Assembly: GCA_032719365.1 (NCBI GenBank)
Contig: CM064871.1
Span: 70,047,586-70,111,585, forward strand
Reading direction: 5' to 3'
From: Prinsepia uniflora
Lineage: Eukaryota; Streptophyta; Magnoliopsida; Rosales; Rosaceae
DNA length: 64,000 bases
The notes beneath the pieces are model-generated. The model did no database searches, had not been told where the DNA came from, and was given only the letters and a program-made list of their open reading frames with translations. Every line of letters begins with the position of its first letter. Positions within the stretch are counted from its first letter, which is position 1. Below, in pieces: positions 46,726 through 59,208 of this stretch. Position numbers and translations under genes: made by a program.

Positions 46726-49700
46726 TGACAGGACCCATCCCAATCCCCGCGGGATTACCGTGGAATGTGCCCTGCTCCCGTCCAACAAGGGGTGTCAGAC
46801 AAGGGATAACCAAGAGCCACTGCCCAACGGGGCATCCAGAGTGCGCAAGGATCGATGGAGGAGGTGTGCAATGCCCCAGTCTCTGCTGCACTCGCATCCG
46901 TAATCAACCTGAAGGGCATTAAAACCAAAAGCTGTGAGTGGACAAAAACCATTAAGTTTACCAAATACATTTATAAGACATTTATGCCCTCCAATAAAAA
47001 CGTATGCATGCCACGAAAAACCAGTAACCAAAACATTTGCTCAACCGAGCCATTAGGACCTTAGCCCAAAAACCGTTAACCAAAAACCAAGTGTGGGAAC
47101 TCAGCCCAAAACCGTGGAATACCACCACCATACATATTAAAACCATGTGGATCACCACCCACGACCATAAATGAACATCAATCCATAAATCCAAAACCAT
47201 TTAGGGTCCCTGACCCGACATACCATTTCATAACCAATAATCCATTTTTACCACATAACACATATCCAACCAATAAGCCATTTTATTCATTAATCCATAT
47301 TTTACCATTACCATCACCAGCATCCCAGATGCTTAGCGTCCCAGACGCTAGACGTCCCTGACGTCATATCTCACGGTTTCATAAGCTACGCGTGCTGCCC
47401 GGGGTCTCTCCGGGTCCATATATCTGACATCCCTGATGTCTGACGTCCCTGACGTCAATCATAGCAATCCTGCTCCTGAGTCATCATACGGTCCGGCTGC
47501 TCCGTATAATGACCCCTCGCATGCAATGCACCGTGACTTCCCCAGTGTCCCAGACATCTGGAGGAGACCATCATATATCCTTGTATCCAGATGGTATATG
47601 GAAAACAGTTTTATTAAATCCTTATCACATCATTACAATTGGGCCCTGCCCGAAATTTCCATAAAACCATGTAATTCCATTTAGGGTCCTTGACCCAAAA
47701 TCACCATTAAAATATAGGGTCCCTGACCCGAAATCACATTTATTATCCAACTGGGCCTCATGCCCGATTTTATAAACCACTGGGCCCACGGCCCGATTTG
47801 TAAACCAACTGGGCCCGCAGCCCGACTTATAAACCCACTGGGCCCACGATCCGAATTCGTAAATCAACTGGGCCCCTGGCCCGATAACATAACTCAAATG
47901 GGTCTCAGCCCGATTTTATACCAACTGGGCCCCTGGCCCGATTTCATTAACCAACTGGGCCCCCGGCCCGATTCTCAAATGGACTCCAAGTCCGAAATTT
48001 TCCAACATAATTGGGCCTCAAGCCCGAGTTCATATTTCCAATTTCAAAACCATTTCATCACATTATATCCAAGTCATAAATATGGAAAATCCATGTAAAA
48101 CCGGAAAACCTCGATTTACGTGCAAGCACGTAAATCGCCTCGAAATACGTGAAACCGTACAATTTACCAACAACCAAATCAACATCACACAATCACAACC
48201 ATAATCCATATAAAACATTTAAGCATGCATAGAATTTATAAAACCAAAGTCCACTCACAGACCGTTTTAACCGTGTGCCTCGATACGCGTGCCACCGGCC
48301 CTCCCGGGCCACACCACTATCACCGGGACTCCCAATCCTGTCCAAATCACATTAGAGGGTTACTAACCTCATCATTAACATCCTATCAAAGTCCCGTAAT
48401 TTTCCCAAATTTTTACTTATTTTTAAACTTAATTTAAAACCTTCGAACATCCCAAACAATATCGAGACGGTGTCCGATCGACACGAAACCAATCCCAAAA
48501 TGTCCGTTACATTAAATAGGACAGAAGTCATGTTGACCTCACCTCGAGATTCGTGCCCACGCGCCGTCACGCGCCGCCGTGAGTGGCTGCGCGTGAAACC
48601 CCCGCGCCTGCTACAGTGTCACCAGCCCAACCCGTTTGTCTGGTAAACGGGTCCAATTCACCCGCGACACAACCCGGTTCCAATCCTGTCAATTCGATCC
48701 TAATTCCTTCAATTGATCATTCCATTAGTTTCGTTTTTAAGTCCAATTACAAGTCTGTAAACTCAATTACACAAATCCTTACCCAGATTCCCACGATTCG
48801 ATGATGATCCACGAAGAACACCCGGTTACTGTGCAATCATGGAACTCCCTCAATTGATGCAGGTTTCATCCAATTGATGATTCCAGAAGCATCAACGGAC
48901 CCTGAGGAACAATTCCCCCACATCAATTGCATCAAACCTGTGCTCAATCGTCACGACTCAAGCTCGAGCACCGTCACTGTTCAACAATGGAGTTCCATCG
49001 ATCTCGATCGGTTTCCTTCAATTGATGAACCCAGAAGCATCGTGGGATCATGAGGAGTCATTTCCCCACAACAATTGAGTCAATCGCAGCTCCAAACTCC
49101 ACGACTCATCCTCGATTTCTTCCTCTGTCACCAAGCTCGATCAGAGCCAAAATGGCACCAATTCTTCTCGTTTTTGACGTGGATCGACTCGTCACAACCT
49201 CAGTAAGATGTTTCCAAGCTTCAATTCGATCGTCGCAGCTCAATTCGTCCAATTTGATTTTCCCTCCCAAAACTTAATCTTTCGAATTCTCAGTTCCTCC
49301 TCACTGTCACTCTCTCGTGTTTACCCAGTTGAAATCACACTCAAAACGCTCACAAAATCACACTCTCAGGTTCAGCAATGGAAGAGGAATTGGTTGGGAG
49401 AGTATTGGATTTGGTTGTACACGGTTAAGGAAAATATGGAGATTAATGGAAATTAAAAGATTAATTAATTAATTAAAAACTAATTAAACATCATCATGAG
49501 GTCTCCCCCAAAAACATGGATTCTGATTTCAAGGGATGGGTGACACTTGTCACTCATCCAGGTGTGTAGGGTAAACGGTCACTATTCATTATTATATTAT
49601 TATTTTAATCCCGGCCTCGGTTCGTTAGTTCGTTTCCTTGACCATAACGTCGTCGTCGGAACTCCAATTTCGGCATGCCGCCTGTCGTTGGATTCGTATC

Positions 49701-50067
49701 GACGATACCTACGTAACGGTCCTTGGCCCTCGTCCATCGGACCTCCCGGTCAGAAAGTCAACATTTGGCCCCTAATAAGCCAAATTACCAAAATACCCCT
49801 CAACTTCCGAACACCATAACTTTCTCTACGAATGTCGGAATCGAACGTGCCACCTGTCTATGAACTCGTGACGTCCCGAACTACGTCACGGTCATCGGTC
49901 AAAGTCCATTTGACCGCCCGAACAAAAAGTCAACATTTTGCCCACGACCAGGGGCAAAACAGTCATTTTGCACAATTTGTCCGATTCCGCCCTACTAACC
50001 ACCGTTCAACCTCACTAATCAAGATTAGTGACTAAACTAATCCTGGAATTCGGGACGGGTCGTTACA
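46726..50067 (-). mobile_element. Solo LTR F nested in LTR E
   Basis: A 3342-bp LTR in minus orientation, plus strand TGACAGGACCCATCCC to CGGGACGGGTCGTTACA, with perfect TSD ATAAA (46721-46725, 50068-50072). It is longer than its relatives, partly from an expanded run of CTGGGCCC(C)NGGCCCGAT units (47,755-47,990) and a doubled hairpin cassette (47,319-47,365 and 47,426-47,456). It keeps the 11-bp-stem hairpin at 48,112-48,137. Confidence 0.9.
47755..47990. repeat. GGGCC tandem units in LTR F
   Basis: At least six ~25-30-bp units with core AACTGGGCCC..GGCCCGAT separated by short AT-rich spacers. Each core is itself near-palindromic (GGGCC...GGCCC). Confidence 0.7.
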
Positions 50068-52788
50068 ATAAACCTCGATATACGTGCAAATACGTAAATC
50101 ACCTCGAAATACGTGCAAATATGTAAATCACCAATATCACAACCATCATAATAGAAATCACATATGTAAAACATATAAAACAGTTATGTATGCATCACAG
50201 TTTAGAAAACAATGTCCACTCATAGATCGTCCTAGATGTCGTCTCGATATGCGTGTCATAAGCCTCCCCGGCTAAATCACCATCTTCGAAACTTCCGAAT
50301 CTATCCAAATCACACCATGAAGGTCACTAATCATCTATTTAAGTCCATAGGATAAAACCCCAAAACTCCCAAAAAAGTCAACGTGTCCCAAACACGTTTT
50401 CCGAGGTGAAAACCCTCGATTTGACCAACCTAACGATCTCTGATCGACACGAAATCACCGTCATTAGATTCGTATCATCGAAACCTAAAAGATGGTCGTG
50501 GTCCCACATTGATTACTATTCATAAGTGCCCACACATGCGCAGATCAACGCTTTGGTCAACCCTGCTACAATAATGATGACGTCAACATGACGTCACTGC
50601 TGGCGTCAGCATGACGTCATTATTGACAAGTGTGAGATTAACACATGTCATCCTCTAGTTGGTTCCTGGTCTGACATGACTGACATGATGACGTCAGCAA
50701 GACGTCAACACGCTGATGTCATCATCCCTATCATTCGACCGGGTCAGCTCGAAACCCTGCAACCTAGTCGCCGTGACCCACGGCTAGATTCGACCGGTTC
50801 TCCCAATTTCGGCCACCATTTTCATCGTGGTTTTCACCTACATGCTCACCTAAACTTAACCTAGGGATCTACAGGATAAAAAACAATGAAAAAAGGCTAG
50901 ATTTTGACCTACAACCTCAAATTCCAACCCAGTTTTCCAGCTGTGTTCTTCCCTGTTTCCAGTCACCTGGATCCACGCTACCAACACCAAAAAACTCCTT
51001 TTAGTCCCTAGAAGCAAACCTAAACCACGAGATCAGCTCATATGCGTCAGGTTTCGAAGTTTCGAAAATGGACAAATAAGGTGGTTCTCGGGTTTTTCGG
51101 CCTACCTCAGTCGTGTCGCCGCTGTGGGTCCTGCAGTTGACTCCTCTAGCGTCCTAGCCACCTTCTGGGTCTAGCCCAGTGTTGGTTTGAGGTGACTTCA
51201 TGTGGGTTGGACAGTTAGGGTGTTTGGGTATGGTTTTGTGTTTTTCACGGTTTGGGTGGTGCACGGGTTTGAAGCAACACAGATGAAGATGGTGTTGAAC
51301 TGATGATGTTGAAGATGATGGGCGAGGGTGAGTGGTAAGTAGATTAGATGCAGATGATGGGCGGTGGGGGGTTTCAGGTTTTTTGTTCTTCACGGGGAAT
51401 ATGGGAGAATATGGGAGAGAGATGGAGTTTGATGATAATGACGATGACCAGCTGAGAGGGATGAAGGGTGAGGATGAGTGGGCTGAGATAGAGATGGACG
51501 GCTGGGGGTGAGAGATGAGAGATGTGTGAAGGGATAAAATATATAAATATCAACCAATGGGACATAGATCCACTTTTTGGGGGATTTGGGCTGTGGGATG
51601 AGTGACACTTGTCATTCATCCAAGGGTTCTTGATTATTCAATTATTTATCAAGTTTTAATATTATTTTAATCCAATCTCGGGTCGTAAGTTTAATCGATT
51701 TTGCTCCCGTGACCATAACTTTCCCGTCGAACGTCCGTTTTTGACGTGCAGCTGTCTATGGACTCGTGACGTCTCGACCTACGTCATAGTCATTGGTCAA
51801 AGTCCTAAATGTCTCCCGGGTCAACAATCAACTTTTTGCCCAATTTTAGGGGCAAAACGGTCATTTTACACCGTCCATCTGAATCCTCTCAACTAATCCC
51901 CGATTAGTCATTCCCAACCCATAATTAATTAATATTAATCCCGATATTCGGGATGGGTCGTTACAATTGGGGTTGAAGCCTTGAAGGTAGCGAGTGGAGA
52001 GAGAGAATCTACGAGCAGTTAAGTGAGAAAGAGAGAGAGAGACAGAAGTAGATGAAGAAGGGGATATGAAATTTGGAAGGGGGGTGGAAAGGCACTTATA
52101 ACGCGATAAGGATCTCCGACTATGCGTTGGCTTTAAATTAACGCGATCATCTCTACCTTTGGTTATTTTTTTGGTCAAATATCTCTGAGACCTTTGGGTT
52201 GGATTACTTTGATTCCCCAAATCAAATGTTCTAGAATAACTATTTAGGTCGGTTAAAAAATAATTGTCGTCATTATTACTTTTGGTTTAATTGCTTCCTT
52301 CATCTTGAAATATAGAATTCAGACTCCTATAATTTAAACTTATTTAAAATTATTGATATATCCTAATTATTTTAGATCCGTAACTTTCTCGTCCGAGTTC
52401 CAATTTTAGTGTACCATCTGTCTACGCACTCATAAGCTTGAGCTCTTCGTAACAGTGTGAAGAAATCTAGCAAAATCCTTACCCATAAAAAAGTGAATTT
52501 CATATCCTCAAGGATTTCAGAGGTGAAATTGTAATTTTGTAACTCTAACCTTAATTTACGACCCAATGACCTTCTTTCGGAATAAAATAGTATTTCGGAT
52601 AATTATATATAAAAAATTACATTATTATCTTTAAAAAAATAATTCATAAAAAAATTTGAATTTTTGCCCCCTCCCCATTAGAAACACAAAAAATAGTTTT
52701 GGGCAAAATGTCATGAACAGTGTCATTTGAGGGGCCAAATATTGTCTTTAGCCCCTTGCCCTTGCCTCTACCACTAGACATGCTCTAA

Positions 52789-53900
52789 GATGTCGACTCC
52801 ATCTCTTGATTCCCGCCGATTACTGTATTTTTGTTGAGAAATTTTGATTCGACTTACATCAACAATGAACAACATATAATTTCTAAGCTTATTATTTAAA
52901 ATACTCCACGAACTTGCTATAAAATCTTAATTTGCTCTCCTATTGGAAAATCATAGCAATGTTCTCCCTAAACACCAATTTTGTCACCTCTATTGCATAA
53001 AAAATCACATTTTGCTACTAACTCGGTCTGTTTACTATGATTACATGGCAGTAAAGGATTGGATATTTTAATAGTAAATCTAAATATTAGATTAAAAAAA
53101 AAGGAAGGCACAACTTTACCGTTTTATCAGTCTCAACAACGAAGAAGATAATAAACGAATAGGAGGTTTTGTCCAACCTCCACCAAATTCAACAATCCAA
53201 CCGCTTAACCCCATCTGCAAACTCCCAAGAACTCAAATTCGACCTCGGATTCTTGAGAATATACCTGAATCGAATGAAATTTGGACGGGGAGCACACAGA
53301 TCCTTGGATTCTCGAGATTTCTCAATTCTTTCTTTTCTTTCTCTCAAACCAAACACCTTTTGTCATCTTTGCTTCAATTTTCTTTTTTGCGCTCGGAAAA
53401 ACATAGATCCTTGGTAGTCATAGCAGTAGAAATCACTTGGATATGTAAACTTTTCAATGATATTGATTTATGCTTGCTCTCTGTTCGAACCATTTGGTGT
53501 GGCAATACATCTTCGATTTCTCTCTCCTCAAATTCAATCCGCCATGTCAAAATCAAGCATGTGGCGAAAATTGATTATTATTACATCAAAGACCTTATCC
53601 CTTGCTACCAAGTAATCATATTAAACAGAGTTAGTAAGAGGGTGTAACTTTTAGTGCAACAGAACTTACAGAATAGGCGTTTAGGGAGGATATTACTACG
53701 ATTTAGCACTACAAGAGCAAGTTGAGATTTTAATGTCTCAAGCATATTCCGTAAAATATATATATCCATGCCCCTGACACGAGATGATTTTACAACCATT
53801 AATTCTCCCATGTCAACATTTGCATCTCTTGAATTTTGTCACCTATGGTTAGTGATTACTATTCTATGTGCATGGACCATTTTGAATTAATTATTTACAT
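52789..53900. other. Intergenic DNA, no gene recognised
   Basis: AT-rich sequence right of the Harbinger-like element. Frames such as 53169-53417 (+) and 53360-53647 (+) have no family signature. Confidence 0.4.
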
Positions 53901-53904
53901 ATGG

Positions 53905-54343
53905 TTGATACCATATCGACCGACTAAACTTAGACTCGGAAGATCACTCGGGCCAAGTTTGGCCCACTGTAAGGCCCATCACAGCATGGAAAAACACGTA
54001 GAGCAAGGCCAAGCTCATTACCGAGGTCCATGAAGGAAGGCCCATCAAGGCCCATGTACAAAACCCATCCATATGGCACATGACCTAACCCTAGGTAATT
54101 CCTATAAATAGGGAGCCATCCTCCCTTATATGGACAAGCTCACATTTCTCTCTCTAGAATGAGTTGTCACCTATCTCTACATCTCAATCTTCATCTATAC
54201 TACATTTTAGTCTTCCTATGAGCTCAATGCCCAATGTATCATGTAAAAATACTATTATTGATAATGAGAGGAGTATATCACCTTGGACGTAGCCTATTCA
54301 GGGTGAATCACGTACATCTCTTGTTCCTTATATGTGTGCGGTC
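53905..54343 (+). mobile_element. Probable gypsy-like LTR fragment with TATA box
   Basis: The segment has CTATAAATAGGG near 54,101, followed about 160 bases later by CACCTTGGACGTAGCC...GGGTGAATCACGTACATCTC...TTGTTCC. This is a pattern I recognise from the R/U5 part of plant gypsy LTRs. Ends and TSD were not found, so limits are approximate and it may be a fragment. Confidence 0.4.
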
Positions 54344-54707
54344 TGTAATAATTCGGATATCGAGGAAACATGAAATTGGAAAATTTAAGAAGAAAATGAC
54401 GATTTTTCCCCTAAGTAAAAGATTTGACTTCTTTTGTCGAAGACAAATGTTGACTTTTTAATCGGTACGATTTTTGGAAATTCAGAAAATGTCATTAAAA
54501 ATGTCTCGGACTCCTGAGTACATCGGCAGGTGGCATGCCGAATACGAAGTTCGGTTGGACTCGTTCTTGGTTTAATTTTCATGGGGGCATTTTAGAAATT
54601 TTGCAAGGAGGGGCATTTTGGTAAACTACTTGTGAGATATTTTGTGTGGATAAATTGGAGTGTGAGAAGTGTCCCTATCCTTTAGGGAACTGTGCCACCG
54701 AGCGTTG
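54344..54707 (+). mobile_element. Relic of an older LTR (left piece)
   Basis: It starts TGTAATAATTCGGATATCG and contains TGTTGACTTTTTAATCGG, CGGCAGGTGGCATGCCG and GGGGCATTTTGG, all aligned with the first part of the plus-oriented LTRs. It appears to continue after LTR G at 57,550. No TSD found. Confidence 0.45.
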
Positions 54708-57549
54708 TGTAATGACCCGTCCCGAGGGTCGGGATTGAATATTGATTAATTATAGTATAGAATGACTAATTTGGGATTAGTGGAGTGAAATCGGACGAAT
54801 TGTGCAAAATGATTGTTTTTCCCCTAGCGTGGGCAGAATGTTGACTTTTAGTTCGGGCGGTTAAATGGACTTTGATCGATGACCGTGACGTAGTTCGGGA
54901 CGTCACGAGTTCATAGACAGGTGGCACGTTCGATTCCGACGTTTGAGGAAAAAGTTATGACGTTCGAAAGTTGTGGGGTATTTTGGTAATTTGGCATATT
55001 AGGGGCCAAATGTTGACTTTGTGACCGGGAGGTCCAATGGACGAGGGCCAAAGACCGTTACGTAGGTCTCGTTGATACGAATCCAACGACAGGCGGCACG
55101 TCGAAAACGGAGTTTGGGTGACCAAGCTACGGGTCACGGATGTCTAGGGGATAAATGGTAATTTGTCGTACGAAGGGCAAAATGGTCTTTTCACCATGAT
55201 CAGACAATAACACATGTCCTTTGTCATCTTTCTTGCCCCAGATAACATGGAATCGTGTATTAGGGAAAACACAATTATACCACTTTAGACACTAATTCCC
55301 TAAATTATGGGTTGTCTTAATGATTATCAATTAGCAGCTAATTAACCTTTGTCTCAGCTTCATTGTGCAATTGGGAGACTGATGAAGCCGAATTGAGAGA
55401 GAAACTCGAGTGACAGTGAGGCCCCTGGGTTAATTTTGAATCGAAAAATCTTGAAAATTGGGGGGACTTTCGAATTCGAAATTGTGAGCTGTGAGGATCA
55501 CAATTGAGGATTCAATTCAACTTCTGGGAACAAAACGAACATCTCTGCAACAAAAACGAGGAGAAATCGTGTCGAATTGGGGAAGAACAGAAGCTCCCAT
55601 GGCAGCTTAAAATCGAGCTTGAGTTCAGCGAGTTAGAGGTATGATTGTATGAAATTGATCTTGTAGAAATGTTCCTTACACCCTCACGATACTCACTGTG
55701 TGAATTAATTTGAAAATCAGGGTTGAAATCAGTGAACCCGAATTGAAAACCCGTCGAGGATCGATCGTGAGTCGTGAGGATTTAGACCCTAATTTGTGTA
55801 ATTCGATTTACAGAACTTAAATGGAGATGGATTACAAGGGATCAGTTGAAAGATTGGATTGAATTGATGTCGAATTGGGTGAGTTTGAACTGGGTTCTAT
55901 CGCGGGTTTTTCAACCCGTTTATCAGACATACGTGTGAAGAAGGAGCACTGTAGCGTTACTGTGCTACGCGCGTGGCTTTCACGCGCAGCCGCTTACGGC
56001 CGCGCGTGGGGGCGCGTGAGTGGGAATCCCGAGGTACGTTCAACATGACTTTTATCCCCTTTAGAGTAACGAACATTTTGACACTGGTTTCGAGGAAATC
56101 GGGTATCGTTTCGTTGATGTTCCGCGTATCCAAAGTTTTGTTTTACGTTAAAAATACGTATTTAAATTCCGAAAAAATTGGGGAAAATTATATGAAGTAT
56201 TTTGAGATGTTAGTAACCCTCTACAATGATTTTGGACAGGATTTGTGATTTCCAGAATTTACGGAAAAACGTTCAGCTCGGAAACGGACCGTTTTGGACG
56301 GTGTGTGTGAGTGGACTTTGTTTTCCTAACCGTTATGCATGCATATATGATTTAAAATGCTTTATTAAATGATTTTATATGCTTTGACATGATTGATGTT
56401 TCGATCCGGTGATTTCTCGATTTTCTCAGTTTTATGATTATTATATTGTATTTTAGCACGAATTTCGAGAAATGACGAAATTGATGTTTTTGGGCTAGAC
56501 CCTGATCGAAAATGATGTTTTGACTCGGGTTATGAGTCAGGGAATTAAAAATGATATTTGACTCGGATTATGAGTCAGTGATTGATTTTATGGATTTACG
56601 TGATCGTGGCAACTCGGGTTTACGGTTGCACGGATTTGCGTGAAAATGAGATGTTGGGCTTGTAACCCAAGTGAATAGTAATTTTGACTCGAATTTGGAG
56701 TCACATGTGAATATGATTAAATTGATGATTTTGATTTATAAAGTGAATCTTGGACTGACTTGATTTGAGACATAAATAATTTTAAAATGAGATTACTGGA
56801 TTTGGTGACCTGTTCCACATATATCATCCTCCGTGATTTGATAGTCTCCTCCTGACGTCGTAGTTCCTGGAGTAGTCACGATCCACTGCCTGGAGATGAG
56901 TAGCTCCGAGGGATGCTCACTCGCAGAAGCGTGGGATTATGATGATATCCTCTAGACGTTGTTGATCCTAGAGTTGATATCCCCCTAGACGTCGTAGATC
57001 CTGGGGGATGTACTCGGACGTGAAACACTGAGTTGCACGCGTTGCATTGATATTGTGACAGGTTATATGGATATTGAGATTGGATATTGAGGATTGGTGG
57101 TATTATGATTTATTGATATTTGTATCCAGAGGCTTTATAACAGATGATTTATAACTTGAACTGATTTGATGAACATGAGTTTTACGGACGATGGGAAAAC
57201 ATGTTTTGATTTTATCGGTCCACTGTTCATACTTGAATGATTTCATACTATTACTCATGTTTTATGATATGCATGCACGTTTTTGAAAACTGGAGGGTAA
57301 GAATGTATTTTGGCAAATGTTTTTATAAGAGTTCATTTTTGTCCACTCACACCTTTTCTGCTTTGTGACCCTCCAGGCCGTGGTACGACGTTCGGGGACT
57401 GATCATGAGGCAGTGGCAGCAGCAGAAATCAGCGCAAACATCCCTTGTTTGGCAAGCACTAAAGGGTAGTTTCGGACCTTTGGTTAACTTGTCAGACGGG
57501 AGCAGGACCGGGCACGGTTTTTGACGTCCAGTTGGGACGGGTCCTGTCA
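54708..57549 (+). mobile_element. LTR G (solo, plus orientation)
   Basis: It runs from TGTAATGACCCGTCCC to GGGACGGGTCCTGTCA, about 2842 bp, collinear with the reverse of the LARD LTR. It includes the CGCGCGTGG...GGGGGCGCG segment near 55,970-56,015, GAGTGGACTTTG near 56,310 and GTCAGACGGGAGCAGG near 57,490. The flanking pentamers (CGTTG and GTTTT) do not match, so the TSD is lost or the ends are not quite right. Its sense strand holds an open frame at 55973-56248 related to those in other LTRs. Confidence 0.75.
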
Positions 57550-59208
57550 GTTTTGTGTGTGTTTTATGTTTTAAATGATGTGTGTGTTGTATGTTTTCGG
57601 CCATGAGAGAAGAGTGAAGGAGAAAATGAAAAAAAAAACAGAGAGGAAGAAAACTGAAGATAAGGTAGGAGGAGGATTAGAACAAACTGGGAGAGGAAGT
57701 AAGGAGAAAAGGGTGATGAAGGGAAGAGACCTGAGCTCCTGAGAATCCGCCATGAAACACGAGAATGAAAAAAACGGGGTGAACACTTAGTTGGAGTCTT
57801 AGACGAAGAAGCTTGAGACTAAGCATACTGGTCGAGTCTATGGGGTCAGACGACTCCAACAAGTCAGAAAGTTTAGGGGTTTCGTCATGATAATTAGCTC
57901 GAGATTAAACTGGAGTTTAAGCCGTGAGGTTAAGCTTGAGCATCAAGATTTTGAAGTATTTTTTTTTCAAGTTTTTGATTCATATATCACTTCATGGGAT
58001 AGAATATAAGATGTTGGCTGAAATATAATTGAAAAAGGATGAGAAACGAAGGATTTATAATTGGGTCAAGTAGCCAGGTCGGACAACCTTAAAACAAGTG
58101 AAGTCGGGCGAGGAAGATGAACAGTAAAATTACTGTAGGTAGCACATGAATCCTACGCGCAGTAGCTTCAGGAAGTGCATGGGGGCGCATGCCATAGAAT
58201 TTTGGGATGTGTACAACATGTTTTTACATTATTTTGATGTTACGAACATTTTGGCTCAGTTTTCAAGTCAATCAGATATCGTTTCGGGGTAGTTTTGGTT
58301 TTCCGAAGATTTAGGGTTAGTTTTGAATCCATTTAAAAAAATATGGAATTAAAATAGAGGATAATTGGGATGGTTAATTACCTTTAGAAGTAATTTTTTA
58401 CAGGTCCTAAGGTTCCTGAAAATTACGGGGAGGCGTGCAAAGTGAGATTCGACGATACTGAGGTGTGTGAGTGGACTTTATTTCCCTAAACTATTAAGCA
58501 TGCATATTTATATGATTTAAATGGTTTTCTATATGATTTTGGTGATATTGGATTGATCGTGATTTTATATGAATTTTGGTGATTTTAAGGAAATTTAATT
58601 AATATTTTATTGCACGTTTGACGAGGCTTACGGTAAAATGGTTTTGGATACCGTTTTGATTGTGATTACGAATTGAACTTGGTTTGTGACGTGAAATATT
58701 GTGATTTTGGAATAATTATGGTTTTCACATGTTCTTAGAAGATTTTTACGGAAGTTAAGTCGTGGCACGTTTTATGAGAACTTAAGTTTGATTTGTGGTT
58801 TTGGACTTCGACCCAAGGATCTAATTTCGGTTTGATGTGTGATACCGAGTTGTGATATGTGTATGTGTTTCTCGAAACTTGTGATGTCTGAAATATTGTT
58901 ATGCTTGTGTTGATTGGTTGTCAGTCTCAGACGTCGAACCCATGCTTCGAATCCTGAGACTGGTATTGTGTTGGTGACTCAGATGTCGAGTTGGGGGGCT
59001 TCGAATCCTGAGTCAGATGTTGCTTGAACGTCGAGCCAGGTGTTCCAAATCATGAGTGAGTATGTGATGGCTTACCGGTAGTGCACTTGTGGTATGATGT
59101 TTGAGGTTGTGCTTGTGCTTCGAGGATTGATTGTGTGTTCTTGATGTGACGAGTCATGATGTATGATGTATGTGTGGTTATGATGACTGATGTGATTTCA
59201 TGTTGACA

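Larger units (their letters stand above)
36036..51965 (-). mobile_element. Solo LTR E (outer), broken by a LARD and by LTR F
   Basis: Minus-orientation LTR. The plus strand starts TGACAGGACCTATCCC (36036) and ends CGGGATGGGTCGTTACA (51965), with perfect TSD ATTGG (36031-36035, 51966-51970). Removing the LARD, LTR F and their TSDs leaves about 2.99 kb, equal to an intact LTR. Visible pieces are 36036-36573, 46171-46725 and 50073-51965. The last piece carries four TGACGTCA sites (50578, 50589, 50612, 50689). Confidence 0.88.
35597..52785. mobile_element. PIF/Harbinger-like non-autonomous element split by LTR E
   Basis: Terminal inverted repeats are GAGCATGTCTAATGG on the left (35597) and, on the complement of the right end, GAGCATGTCTAGTGG (to 52785). 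Both sides are flanked by TAA (35594-35596, 52786-52788), the TWA target typical of PIF/Harbinger elements. Removing solo LTR E and its TSD leaves about 1.25 kb, a plausible non-autonomous size. Inner sequence has GGGCAAGGC/GCCCCTTGCCC-type complementary segments. No transposase is visible. Confidence 0.7.

Noticed and set aside
57347..57786. Minus-strand frames with hydrophobic stretches
   Set aside because: They lie at the 3' end of LTR G and in adjacent relic sequence, antisense, without family features.
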